Source of the DNA: a virus | DNA: 28,586 nucleotides | Strand: one strand, 5' to 3' | IMG/VR virus record: IMGVR_UViG_3300030328_002252 | Span: 1 to 28,586 of that record | Part shown: in pieces, positions 15,201-24,100 of the stretch | How positions within the stretch are numbered: the stretch's first letter is position 1 | How the letters are laid out: every line of letters begins with the position of its first letter | Notes under the pieces: generated by a model | What the model was told of the DNA's origin: nothing | Database searches by the model: none | Seen by the model: the letters and a program-made list of their open reading frames with translations, nothing else | Program-made: the position numbers and the translations under genes

Positions 15201-18200
15201 AGAGGTAGGTGTTCAATTAGGTAAAGTAGAAGATATAACTAAGTTATCACAATTAGAAGATGTTATTAAAAATGGTTTATCTGTAGCTATTAAAGGACAT
15301 CAACCAAAGATGTATTTACGTTCAAGTATGTATAATTTATTACCTGAAAATCATCCGTTACAATCTGTAATTAGACAAGTAGATGATGTATTTGAAATAC
15401 AAGTACATAAAACTCCTGATATGAGAATTGATAATATTGATATAGATTCAGAAGTTAATAAAGAAGTTATGGAATATCTGTTCGATAGCAACTTTCAAAC
15501 TGCTAGAAAAATAGTAGATAAAAAAGGTGGATATGCACAAGCTGCACCATCAGGTTCTTTTTTCAATACTGATGCACATTACTTAACTACTATGTCAGAA
15601 CAGTCATTAGTTAAAGCGTTGAAACCTACAGGTAAAGCATTAAAAGCAGGAGATAACGAATATATCATGGTTGATAAGTTTGACCCTAGTGGTCAGATAA
15701 ATCCTAATTGGTGGAGAGGTTGGATACATGACATGATTACTAAAGCATCTGACCCATTGTTTGTTGTTGTTGCTAGAGATGGTGCAGAAAAAGCATTAAA
15801 TTTCTTTACTGAAACAACTTCAGGTAAAAAGTATATAAACGAATTAATTTCTAGAAGTGATGACCCTGCAGTAAGAAGTGTTATTGAAAATAAAGATGAA
15901 TTATTTAAATATTTAAAATCTACAGAATATGAAATAGGAAGATTACAAGGTAATCAAACTAGAAAAGTATTTAGAGAAGGTCAAGAAATATCAGAACAAG
16001 AAGCTAGACAACTAATTGTTCAAGGTGAAAACTATATTTATCCTGACTACGAAGTAGATTTAGCATTAGGTTCAGATACAGTAAGAGACTTTATTGCTAA
16101 CGGTGGTTTTATTGATGGACAAGACTGGCTTGAATTATCTCAAAAGTATTCTGTATTGTCTGCTAAAACAGATAAATACTTTGGTAATTTTTATGACAAG
16201 ATGAAAGATGTATTTAAAAAAGATATTGTTGAGTTAGATTTAGGTCCAAGAAGACAAGCATTTAATAATAACCCTAACTTAACTCCATCAGGTCAAGTAT
16301 CTGATACTGCTTTATCAAAATGGGATGAAGTATTAGGAAATGGATACAGTTGGTTATTAGCTAAACCATCTGATTATTTAAATCGTGACCCATTGTTTAG
16401 ATGGTCTTTTTACACATTAGCTGAAGATATTATGCCTTTTATGACAGAAGATGTTAAAAAACAATTTATTGTAGGTTCTAAACCTTGGATAGATGGAAGC
16501 GATTTATATAAGAATTTACTTAGAAAATCTAAGTTACCATCCGAAGAAAATACTATAACATCCTTAGAACAAGCAGAATCATTACTTAAATACAAAGCAA
16601 TGGATGAAGTTAAGAACTTACTATATGCTAGTTCTGATAGGCATGTGTTATCAGATGTGTTTTCATCATACGTACCATTTCCTGAAATATGGCAGGAAGT
16701 TATAAAAACATGGGGTAAATTATTAGCTGATAATCCTGCAAAATTTAATAGAACACGTATTGGTGTTGAGAGAGGAAAAGAGGCAAAACCTTGGGATACA
16801 GAAAATGCATTCTTTACAAGTGACCCTGTTACAGGAGAATTGTTATTTAATTACGTAGATGTTATGAATGTTTTAACTTTTGGTTTAACTGCAATACCAG
16901 GAGCTTTTGGTTTTTCACCATTACAAACAGGATTATTAGGTGAAAATTTAGAAGATGAAGGTGTAAGAGTTAAATCTTATGGTTTCTTAGAAGGATTAAA
17001 CTTAATAGCAGCAAATGGTTTCTCACCAGGATTTGGTCCAAATGTAACAATTCCTTTCAGTGTATTTCAAAAAATAGCAACTGTTCCTAAAGTTATGAAT
17101 GATTTTATTTTAGGTAATTTTAATCAACCAGGTAAAGGAGTTAATCCAATAGATGAAATGCCTGCTTATTTGAAAGGTTTCTTTAAAGGTATACCTATGA
17201 CACAAGAAGCTACAGAAGAAATAAATGCATCGTATTCAAAAACAGTAATGGATTTATTTACGCTATATTACTATGCAGGAAAATGGACACCTGAAGATGA
17301 ACAAAGTATTAAAATAGCTATGCAAGAAGCTGAATCTGCTGCATCAAAACATTGGTTAATTAGAGGATTTGCACAATGGGGATATCCTACTGGTATACAA
17401 CCAAGATATGAAATACAAGATAAGAATGGTAGTTGGTGGACTATGCAGGTATTAGGACAAAAATATCAGCAAATGTTGGAAAGTAACAATTATGATTACT
17501 TCACAACAACACAACAATTTACTCAGAAGTTTGGTTTAAATCCAATTCCATTACGTCAATCTACTTCAGCTAAAAAAGGTAGATTCCCTGTTAAGAAAGA
17601 TTCATACGCATTTTGGCAATTAAATGAAAATAAAGAATTAATGGATAGAAAACCATATACAGCTATATATATAAATCCTGATAATGCAGATGACGAGTTT
17701 TCCTTACCTGCATTTATGGCCGGTGCAGAAGCATTAGAACCAAATCAGTTTCAACGTGCAGTTCAACAGTCATTATTGCAGTTTGAATTAGCACAATATA
17801 AAGAAGAATTAAAGAATGATAAATCACTATCAGCTACTGCAAGAGCAGAAAAATATTCTGCATATATTGCTAAAAAAGAAGATGAGTATGGAATTATCTC
17901 TTATGGTTCTATAGGTGATGCTGTTGTACAAGCTGATAAATATCAAATAATAAAAGAATTAAAAGATTGGGAAAATGAACCTTTATTAAGAGAGTCACCT
18001 GAATATGTACCTTTATCAAAATTTATTGAAGCATACGATGACGCAATTAGAGTTGCTTTAAATGGTGGAACATTTGGAAACGTAACAATTCCAAAGGGTG
18101 GTGTTTCAGGTAAAAGGGCTGCTAGAATGACAGGTAAAAGCACTGGAATGTTTGCTTTAAGAGAAGAACTAGATTCTTATGCAAGGCAACTAGCATTAGA

Positions 18201-18279
18201 GTATGAAGATACTAATTGGATTAGTATGTACTTAGGAAGTTTTTGGAAAGAACTAGACAATAGAAGATACGAGGATTAA
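12250..18279 (+). CDS. 2009-aa giant virion-associated protein
   Basis: The largest gene in the window, starting one base after the preceding stop and ending in an ATGA-like overlap with the next gene. Mostly helical. Hydrophobic or amphipathic stretches occur near residues 281-307 (ALASTIIDGAFRLGADPINL) and 1540-1563 (NVLTFGLTAIPGAFGFSPLQ). A block at about 1156-1172 (GWIHDMITKASDPLF), one at 1357-1397 (NRDPLFRWSFYTLAEDIMPF) and one at 1456-1503 (VPFPEIWQEVIKTWGKLLAD) look like segments I have seen in very large structural proteins of actinobacterial phages. No enzyme motif recognised. Likely an internal protein packaged with DNA and ejected to form a channel, or part of the tail or neck. 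Confidence 0.6.
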   Translation: MDFRPNFFVPNEAKEQLADVTTTNLNEIKSFERAITPELAQSMADITKTYPNLDKRLIVYSALSGLQADDELVLQLSQQQQKAMEKKQRKNVNTDVNFLKRGTQLAFLAMDSAFQNISKNFKSSIVAAQETDTSLAKAVLGNTAAGLIPGEQLTESIRKSTLGNEFNEQYESAKEAYGETEFKRALGEINSGRQLNLGTGILPNSIPLEETEVYNKQIKLGKSPTQAYEAAREVYGTPITEEFERDEYQFKYQTKEGDLIPISPGRVVAAQFSQEGDIKYALASTIIDGAFRLGADPINLLLGYGAGVKTAARKVVSKAEVAQYVDDAAFMSRALSTFKPTKAGKEARRLTFGKTAEQVLDSKWGDKFIDALVTNSSVARLKDIPSFKQVDTKVLNLLAQVKDKSSMKEIVRSLLKNGDLSDLMVAPYTGAFIGKEIGEAAIGTPITKLPMKQSVVGNMANELAKKFAGQAIDVAPLRNTIGALLGKMSDDPFKGVIGLGGSLKNALPQKVSRLFDLAPSRMAAVNHIQETIENIDGIMVTLGENQETRDFFIGRLLESKTQDDIVGVVRQVNKKIEKRVIADNPDLEDEAKLVNEVMTFFNKEIDEQRKYFYDQDGKALAFPGTKFKYTPQRVDELGNITEDITVAVPSAFSMGQFTENFVPLIDYKELSRSLASFRRMVGPSRTKLNKMIATTWSDPTRPIGEKILQQAKLPTRGLKENYSRKRTTLAPKTWLEYMYSDYIMQRALKPSWMLRGALALRVPPEESVRAAFYGGPNVFTHPLLLASLKSGVRQNDPTNIQVIGSLGEQLFSTRINKNEIDSIAELIGTEELQKGIQSLNYNKIQQIMKVMRLNTNVSGQVGDAYLANAIAGGNATDFAFDEIIGEVKQLGKQKVGNTEGLGQAFLDYDVSLPEVLPFMNTSSIPEAAVSTSPYKKYRNVVEFTNNEEYVNAIKSFHANPEIKMLLGKKNHGLIVTKVEDSVVLEVGVQLGKVEDITKLSQLEDVIKNGLSVAIKGHQPKMYLRSSMYNLLPENHPLQSVIRQVDDVFEIQVHKTPDMRIDNIDIDSEVNKEVMEYLFDSNFQTARKIVDKKGGYAQAAPSGSFFNTDAHYLTTMSEQSLVKALKPTGKALKAGDNEYIMVDKFDPSGQINPNWWRGWIHDMITKASDPLFVVVARDGAEKALNFFTETTSGKKYINELISRSDDPAVRSVIENKDELFKYLKSTEYEIGRLQGNQTRKVFREGQEISEQEARQLIVQGENYIYPDYEVDLALGSDTVRDFIANGGFIDGQDWLELSQKYSVLSAKTDKYFGNFYDKMKDVFKKDIVELDLGPRRQAFNNNPNLTPSGQVSDTALSKWDEVLGNGYSWLLAKPSDYLNRDPLFRWSFYTLAEDIMPFMTEDVKKQFIVGSKPWIDGSDLYKNLLRKSKLPSEENTITSLEQAESLLKYKAMDEVKNLLYASSDRHVLSDVFSSYVPFPEIWQEVIKTWGKLLADNPAKFNRTRIGVERGKEAKPWDTENAFFTSDPVTGELLFNYVDVMNVLTFGLTAIPGAFGFSPLQTGLLGENLEDEGVRVKSYGFLEGLNLIAANGFSPGFGPNVTIPFSVFQKIATVPKVMNDFILGNFNQPGKGVNPIDEMPAYLKGFFKGIPMTQEATEEINASYSKTVMDLFTLYYYAGKWTPEDEQSIKIAMQEAESAASKHWLIRGFAQWGYPTGIQPRYEIQDKNGSWWTMQVLGQKYQQMLESNNYDYFTTTQQFTQKFGLNPIPLRQSTSAKKGRFPVKKDSYAFWQLNENKELMDRKPYTAIYINPDNADDEFSLPAFMAGAEALEPNQFQRAVQQSLLQFELAQYKEELKNDKSLSATARAEKYSAYIAKKEDEYGIISYGSIGDAVVQADKYQIIKELKDWENEPLLRESPEYVPLSKFIEAYDDAIRVALNGGTFGNVTIPKGGVSGKRAARMTGKSTGMFALREELDSYARQLALEYEDTNWISMYLGSFWKELDNRRYED

Positions 18280-19706
18280 TGACAACGGCAAAAACTAAGA
18301 GACAGATTACAAATTATCTAGATGGATTAGACGATTCATTAGATTATCCTGCAGATTTTAAAGTATTTATTTCTGAGTTAAATAAATTAATAGAAATACC
18401 AATACAAATCACAACTTCACAAGGTACTGGTGGTGAATCCTATACACTAGGTTATTTGTTAGCTTTACCAGGACCAACAAAATTAGGTTTTGACTTAGAT
18501 ACTGTTGTTCCTTATGTTGAAGATTTAACAAATCCTGATAATTTAGCTACTTATTACAATGCATTAGAAAGTTTGTTACAAGATTTATCTCAAGAAAAAA
18601 CTATAAAAGGAACAAGTGGAGAAGATATCACAATAAAAGGAATGGGAAATACCGAATTTGCTTCTGATATTTATGATGAAGTTATAACGTGGAATACTAC
18701 AAGCACTCCAACTATATCTCATTCTGCAGCAAATCCTAAAGTAGCAAGTATTGTTGCTGCACCTTCACAAGGAGAAGTAGAAACAGAAGCAGGAGAAAAA
18801 ACAATATATGGTTCAAAGGATTATTATTCAGGACCAAATATTCCTATAGATGAATTTAATCAATATATAGATGCTAAAACAGGAGAGCCTAAAAAATTTA
18901 ATGGTGAAATAATAAAACCTTGGTTTAGAAAAGGCACAGCAGCAAGTATGTTTGAAGGTCTAAGTCAAGATGCAATATTTAATATTCAACAAGAATTAGC
19001 TTCTATAGGGTTAGATATCGGTGGATACGACTTTGTACCTGGTAGTGTAAATTTTCAATCAGGAGAAGAGATAGAATTTATTGCACAGTTAATGATGGAA
19101 GCAAATGATTTAAATGCTTTATATCCTAATTTGAATGTTATAGACAAAGAAGCAACAACTTTAATGGGTCAGTTAAATCCTTATATTGAATATAAAAAGA
19201 AAAACAAAGAGGAAGTAAATGCCTTTTATGACAAAGCAAGAGTACAATTTGCGGATGAAATACTACCTCCAACAGAATCAGAAGTAAAAGCTGCAGTAGA
19301 TTCTTTATTTGCGGAAAGAGGTATTAACCCTACTGCTAGAGATTATGAAAAATATGCTTCAATATTTACAGGTCTTAAAAAACAAGAAGCTGCAAGAGAT
19401 AAAATAATAGAAAAAAATAATTTATCTTTAGGTGATGTTATTGGATTATCTAAAGGTAAATACAGTGTTCCTGGTGGTGGAGACTTAACAGATATTATAT
19501 TTGGAGTAGATATGCCTACTCCTGAAGAAGCAAGGCAGAAATTAGGAAAACCATTAATGGGTAGATTTGATGTACAAGCAGAATTAGGAAAAGTAATGGA
19601 TGATTTAGAAGCAGGAAGAATAGATGCTAGTCAAGAAATATTAGCTAGGACACAACAAGCTGCATTATTTAAGAAAAACTTTATGGAGTTTGAGGAGGCC
19701 TTTTAA
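18279..19706 (+). CDS. 475-aa virion-type protein of unknown function
   Basis: Starts on the stop of the giant gene (TAATG) and ends on the start of the next (TAATG), so translation is coupled. Composition is acidic. Residues 90-180 look low in structure (KVASIVAAPSQGEVETEAGE). Residues 245-310 (FIAQLMMEANDLNALYPNLN) and 320-385 (PPTESEVKAAVDSLFAERGI) are helical, and the C-terminus (EILARTQQAALFKKNFMEFE) is likely coiled. No enzyme motif. By position it belongs to the internal or neck proteins. Confidence 0.55.
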   Translation: MTTAKTKRQITNYLDGLDDSLDYPADFKVFISELNKLIEIPIQITTSQGTGGESYTLGYLLALPGPTKLGFDLDTVVPYVEDLTNPDNLATYYNALESLLQDLSQEKTIKGTSGEDITIKGMGNTEFASDIYDEVITWNTTSTPTISHSAANPKVASIVAAPSQGEVETEAGEKTIYGSKDYYSGPNIPIDEFNQYIDAKTGEPKKFNGEIIKPWFRKGTAASMFEGLSQDAIFNIQQELASIGLDIGGYDFVPGSVNFQSGEEIEFIAQLMMEANDLNALYPNLNVIDKEATTLMGQLNPYIEYKKKNKEEVNAFYDKARVQFADEILPPTESEVKAAVDSLFAERGINPTARDYEKYASIFTGLKKQEAARDKIIEKNNLSLGDVIGLSKGKYSVPGGGDLTDIIFGVDMPTPEEARQKLGKPLMGRFDVQAELGKVMDDLEAGRIDASQEILARTQQAALFKKNFMEFEEAF

Positions 19707-21010
19707 TGTATAACGCACAACAACTTTATCAATTTTTAAAATATGCTGCTGAATATCTTGAAATGCAAGATGTCGAATTTAAGAGTAGTGATGTATTTGC
19801 AGACCCTACTAAAGAAGAAGATTTAAATAGACTTATTGCTATTGCATTAGCAGAACATAGAGATGGAGAAGATACAACTTCAGGATTCGCTACAAACGAA
19901 CATGGAGATTCAGGAAACTCAAGAGGACCATGGCAGATTTATGGTAGTACTTGGGAAGATGAATTAAGAGAATATGAAATATTTAACTCTTATGCAAATA
20001 TCAATGATGCATTAGATGACCCAGGACTCAATGCTATTGCTGCAGTAATTATTGCACAATACTCTGAAGGAGAAAGAAAAGGTATTGATAACTGGAGTAC
20101 AGTTTATGTTGATGATTTTGGTGAAGATATAAAACAAGGAAAAGGTGTTTTTGTAGAAGCTGCTAAAAGTTACGATACTTCTTTTATAGAAAGCCCTGAA
20201 TACATACAAGACCCTGAAGGAGAGATTACCGCAATTCCTGCTGAACCTACAGCAGAAGCAAAAGAATCTGTATTTAATGAACCACCATTAAGTATTCCAC
20301 AAATGTCAAGTAAATTAAAAGCTGCTAAAACTGGTGGATTATTTTCAAATCCTGAAACTTATGTTAAGTATGAAGGAAATCGTATTATAAAGCTAGATGG
20401 TGAGACAATAAATAATCAACACAAATCATTATTAGCCAATGTTGATATTGGAGATTTATCAAATGCTGAGATTGTAGATTTATACACAAAAAATATTCAT
20501 GCATATTTACCATACGATGCAGGTTATAAAGGTATAGATATGCAAGGAGAAGGATTAAATATTGTTGATATATTACAGTCAAAGAAGTTTAATTCAAATG
20601 ATAAAATATGGTCTGTAAAACAAAATAAAATTATTGATGGTGATACAGCAAATAAACAATTAAGCAGAGTAAAAGGTGCTGCTTATCAGATGTATCTTAA
20701 TAAAAAAGATTATACAAATTTAGATGTTTTAGATGCTGTATATGATTATATATTTAGAACAGACCAACAATATTATCAAGTAAGTGATGATGTAGATATT
20801 CCTGCACCTAGAAATTTGGAGTTTGAATCACAAGTTCCACAAATGGTTTCAGGTCAACCACAAGCTGCTCCTACAGCTCAAGGAAGTGTTGCATCACAAT
20901 GGCTTAATAATTTAGAAAAAATAATGAGAATTAAACCTCAAGGTAAACCAGTACAACAACAACAAGAAGAGACAAACGCAATATCTGAATTTCTACGTAC
21001 AGGAGGTTAA
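19706..21010 (+). CDS. Virion protein with lysozyme-like transglycosylase domain
   Basis: 434 residues. Residues 38-135 match a goose-lysozyme/SLT fold: IALAEHRD with the likely catalytic E50, then NEHGDSGNSRGPWQIYGSTW (64-83), the typical S-x-GPWQI substrate loop, and an alanine-rich helix (GLNAIAAVIIAQYSEGE). Such domains cut peptidoglycan glycan strands; inside a virion gene cluster they let the injection apparatus cross the cell wall. Residues 140-434 are unrelated to that fold, with a P/Q-rich segment (QVPQMVSGQPQAAPTAQGSV) near the C-terminus. Start by TAATG coupling with the previous gene. Confidence 0.72.
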   Translation: MYNAQQLYQFLKYAAEYLEMQDVEFKSSDVFADPTKEEDLNRLIAIALAEHRDGEDTTSGFATNEHGDSGNSRGPWQIYGSTWEDELREYEIFNSYANINDALDDPGLNAIAAVIIAQYSEGERKGIDNWSTVYVDDFGEDIKQGKGVFVEAAKSYDTSFIESPEYIQDPEGEITAIPAEPTAEAKESVFNEPPLSIPQMSSKLKAAKTGGLFSNPETYVKYEGNRIIKLDGETINNQHKSLLANVDIGDLSNAEIVDLYTKNIHAYLPYDAGYKGIDMQGEGLNIVDILQSKKFNSNDKIWSVKQNKIIDGDTANKQLSRVKGAAYQMYLNKKDYTNLDVLDAVYDYIFRTDQQYYQVSDDVDIPAPRNLEFESQVPQMVSGQPQAAPTAQGSVASQWLNNLEKIMRIKPQGKPVQQQQEETNAISEFLRTGG

Positions 21011-21181
21011 ATGGAACTCTCAGAGTATTTAGAAAATAATCCTCATCTAAAACAATATGTCGACAGTAAGAATGATGAAATTCTTTGGGATAAGTTAGGC
21101 ATAAATATAGAAGAAGAAAAGAAATCTTGGGATTTTCCTGGTGAAGTAGAGTATTTTATGGATATAACAACGGTTGTATAA
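21011..21181 (+). CDS. 56-aa hypothetical protein between two large genes
   Basis: MELSEYLENNPHLKQYVDSK at the N-terminus, ending YFMDITTVV. Very acidic and helical. It starts directly after the stop of the transglycosylase gene, four bases after a strong AGGAGG (21001-21006), and its TAA shares a base with the ATG of the 1411-aa gene. The good ribosome site and exact packing argue that it is translated. Function unknown; it could also serve to couple translation into the giant gene, which lacks its own strong site. Confidence 0.6.
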   Translation: MELSEYLENNPHLKQYVDSKNDEILWDKLGINIEEEKKSWDFPGEVEYFMDITTVV

Positions 21182-24100
21182 TGGATGAAATTAGTTTTAT
21201 AAACTTTGTAAGAGATGAAATAGAGATTTTATTACGTAATGATGAAGCATTACAAGAGGTATATAGCTTATGGGATAGTCAACCAGTAAGAGAACAAAAT
21301 AAATTAACAAAATCATTGTTACAACAAATGGAAAAAGGAGACCAAGATACAACTATTGTATCTCAATTAAATAGTCAGACAGGTACAACAGGTAATCCTA
21401 GACTTGTTGATTTAGTTACTGCGATAAGATATAAAAGAGAAAATCTTATAAGAGAATATCCTGAATTAACAGATGTTTTTAATATGCAAAACAGAGTGAT
21501 GACAGCTGCAGCAGATGAAGCAGCTGAAGTATTTTCTTTAGATATGGAAGAAGGTTTTAGAGGTGAGATAGGTAAGGTAATAAAAAAATATGCACCTCAA
21601 CTGGAAAGTGAAGTTTCATTTATAGAAAATATAAACTTAGAATTTGTATCATGGAGACCATACAATGAAGTTACTATAGATTTTGAAAATTATGACCCAA
21701 GTAGGGTTTTCAATAATGATACAGCAGAAGCAAAAAAGTTTGTTAAAGAATTAAATAAAGTAGCTAAAGAAAATAATCTTGTGATATCTTACAAATTAGA
21801 ATCAGGAATGCTTTTTGAAGATATATTTACTGACAGCGATGTACTTGTACCTACTAGTGAAGCCTCTCCGACAAATAGTCGAAATACATTTAAAGACCAT
21901 AGTCAAGCTCACGTATATTATCCTGAAGGTTTAGAAACAGCACAGAATAAATATGCAAGGGGTGTGCAAAAGTATTTGTTTGAAGATATAACTTTTAGAG
22001 AGTTTAATGATACTGGTATTCAAATAACTACTAATAAAGATAACCATAAAGTTCTAAAACAAAGATTAGATAATATTTTTCAATCTCGTTTCATATCTAC
22101 AAGAGGAGCTTTTGAAGGTACTATAACAAAATCAGAATTAGTAGGAGGATTAACTTCATCACAAGGTATGGATAAAATGTCTCCTGTATTTAATGGTACT
22201 AATAGATATGATAAATGGTTTGAAAAAAAGTCATTTGAAGATATAAGAAAAAAACCAAGTTATGTTATTGGAATGGTATCTGAATCTCCTGATGGTACAA
22301 AGAACTTTATATCTTTTGTAACTGGAGATAGGTTCGGTAATTATGGAAATACTATTAGTTCGTCAGGTTTTAACAATATGTCAGAAATTACTGCAGATTT
22401 TGTAGGAATGAATCCACGGGCTATTACAGGATATGTACCTAATCATATAACTGATGAGTTTAGTAAAGTGCATTCAAGAGCATTCGGAACAGCACAGAAT
22501 TGGTGGAAATCACTTATGCATAAAGCAGATGTTGAAGGAATAGTTTTAACAAATAGACCTGCTTCACCTCAAGTATTTCAATTATATGACCATTTTGGTT
22601 TTGTAAGTGATGTTCGTCTTCAGGCCAATGATACTGATATAAGCGGTGGAATGACTCGTATTCCAAATCCTAATAATCCTGTAGATGAATTAGGACGTGG
22701 TAAAAGAAGTTCTCCTGAATACAGAATAACTTTAGATGTTGTAGAAGATAAATTATGGGGTGGAAGTATACAGGAAATAGTTTCAGTATCTAGAAATAAA
22801 ACTATTATGACTCCTGAAAATGTTCATAAACATCCTGTAGTTAAAGCTTTACGAACATTAGGAGAAATAGATGAACTATATCCTGATGTGGAACAATTTC
22901 AAAATACAGAACTAATAAATAAACGTATTTTAAAATTGGCAATTCCTTACGGAAATTTTGATAATTTTGATTCAAGTAGTGTTCTTGAATTATGGGAAAA
23001 GCTAGGAGAAAATGATTATCTCTATACAGAGGAAATAATAGATAAATTAAAAGAAAGTATTAAACCAAAAGACTTATCTCAATTTATTTTACGAAGTTCT
23101 CAATTTGCATCAGAAGTAACTGGTGTTCCACCAAATGAAGCAGGATTTGGTGAAATAATAGAAACAGGTCTTAAGAATAATCAAGATGCTAAATTTACAG
23201 ATGCTTTAGTTAGACACATGGCTGAAGTAACAAACCAACCATTAGAGAGCTTGGGAGCTAAAAAAGTAAAAGATGTGTATGACGAATCTAGTCCTTATAC
23301 TAAAGATGAAGTATTTGCTCAGTATTACCATTCAGTTGACCCAACAGACACGCCTGTAATAGATAGAGCAACTAGTCAGCGTAATCTTGAAACAATAGAA
23401 GAAATAGAAAATGCACTTAATGAAAGAAGAGCTAACGTTACTCCACTAGCAGATGTTGTAGATACAGATAGTAGGATATCTTCTCAATTTAATAATGCAG
23501 CTTTATCCGATGTGTGGATGTACCAAGAAGTTCCTGAAGAAATAGCAGATTACGGAAGGTTAACTCGTGTACCGGACTTGTCAAATATGACAATGATAGA
23601 AGGTGGAGGTAGGTTAGTTATAGATGATGATGTAAGACATAAGTATATTAGAAACTTACAAGGATTACATGATTTAGATTATCCCGATACTTATAAAATA
23701 CTTACTGCAGATATAGAGTTTGTTGGTAAAACAAATATAGAAGCAGGAGTTGTTATCTTAAACACAAGAGAGAACACAATAAGTAAGTATTATCATAACT
23801 ATTATTTATCACATTTAGGAGAAGACATATCTATGTATCCTGCAATGGTTAGTAAAGATTATTCTCCTATGTATGAAGCATTATTTGAAACAATAGAAGA
23901 AATAGAAAATGCATCAGAAAATCCTAGACCTATAAATTTTGTTTCTTCAGATGATTTAGTATTTTCAAAATATCCTTCAGGAAGAATAGCTGAAGCAATG
24001 AGAATTACTAATGAAGGAGAAGTTAGTAATATGGCTCAAGGTAATGTACTAGATTTTACAGAACTAGAAATAAATCCGTCTAGAAGAGCTGAACTTCGTC

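Noticed and set aside
12250-18279. Tape-measure protein of a long-tailed phage
   Set aside because: It precedes the capsid gene, lacks the regular heptad or Trp/Phe repeats and neighbouring tail-tube genes; not excluded, but the ejected-protein reading fits the lysozyme-like neighbour better.
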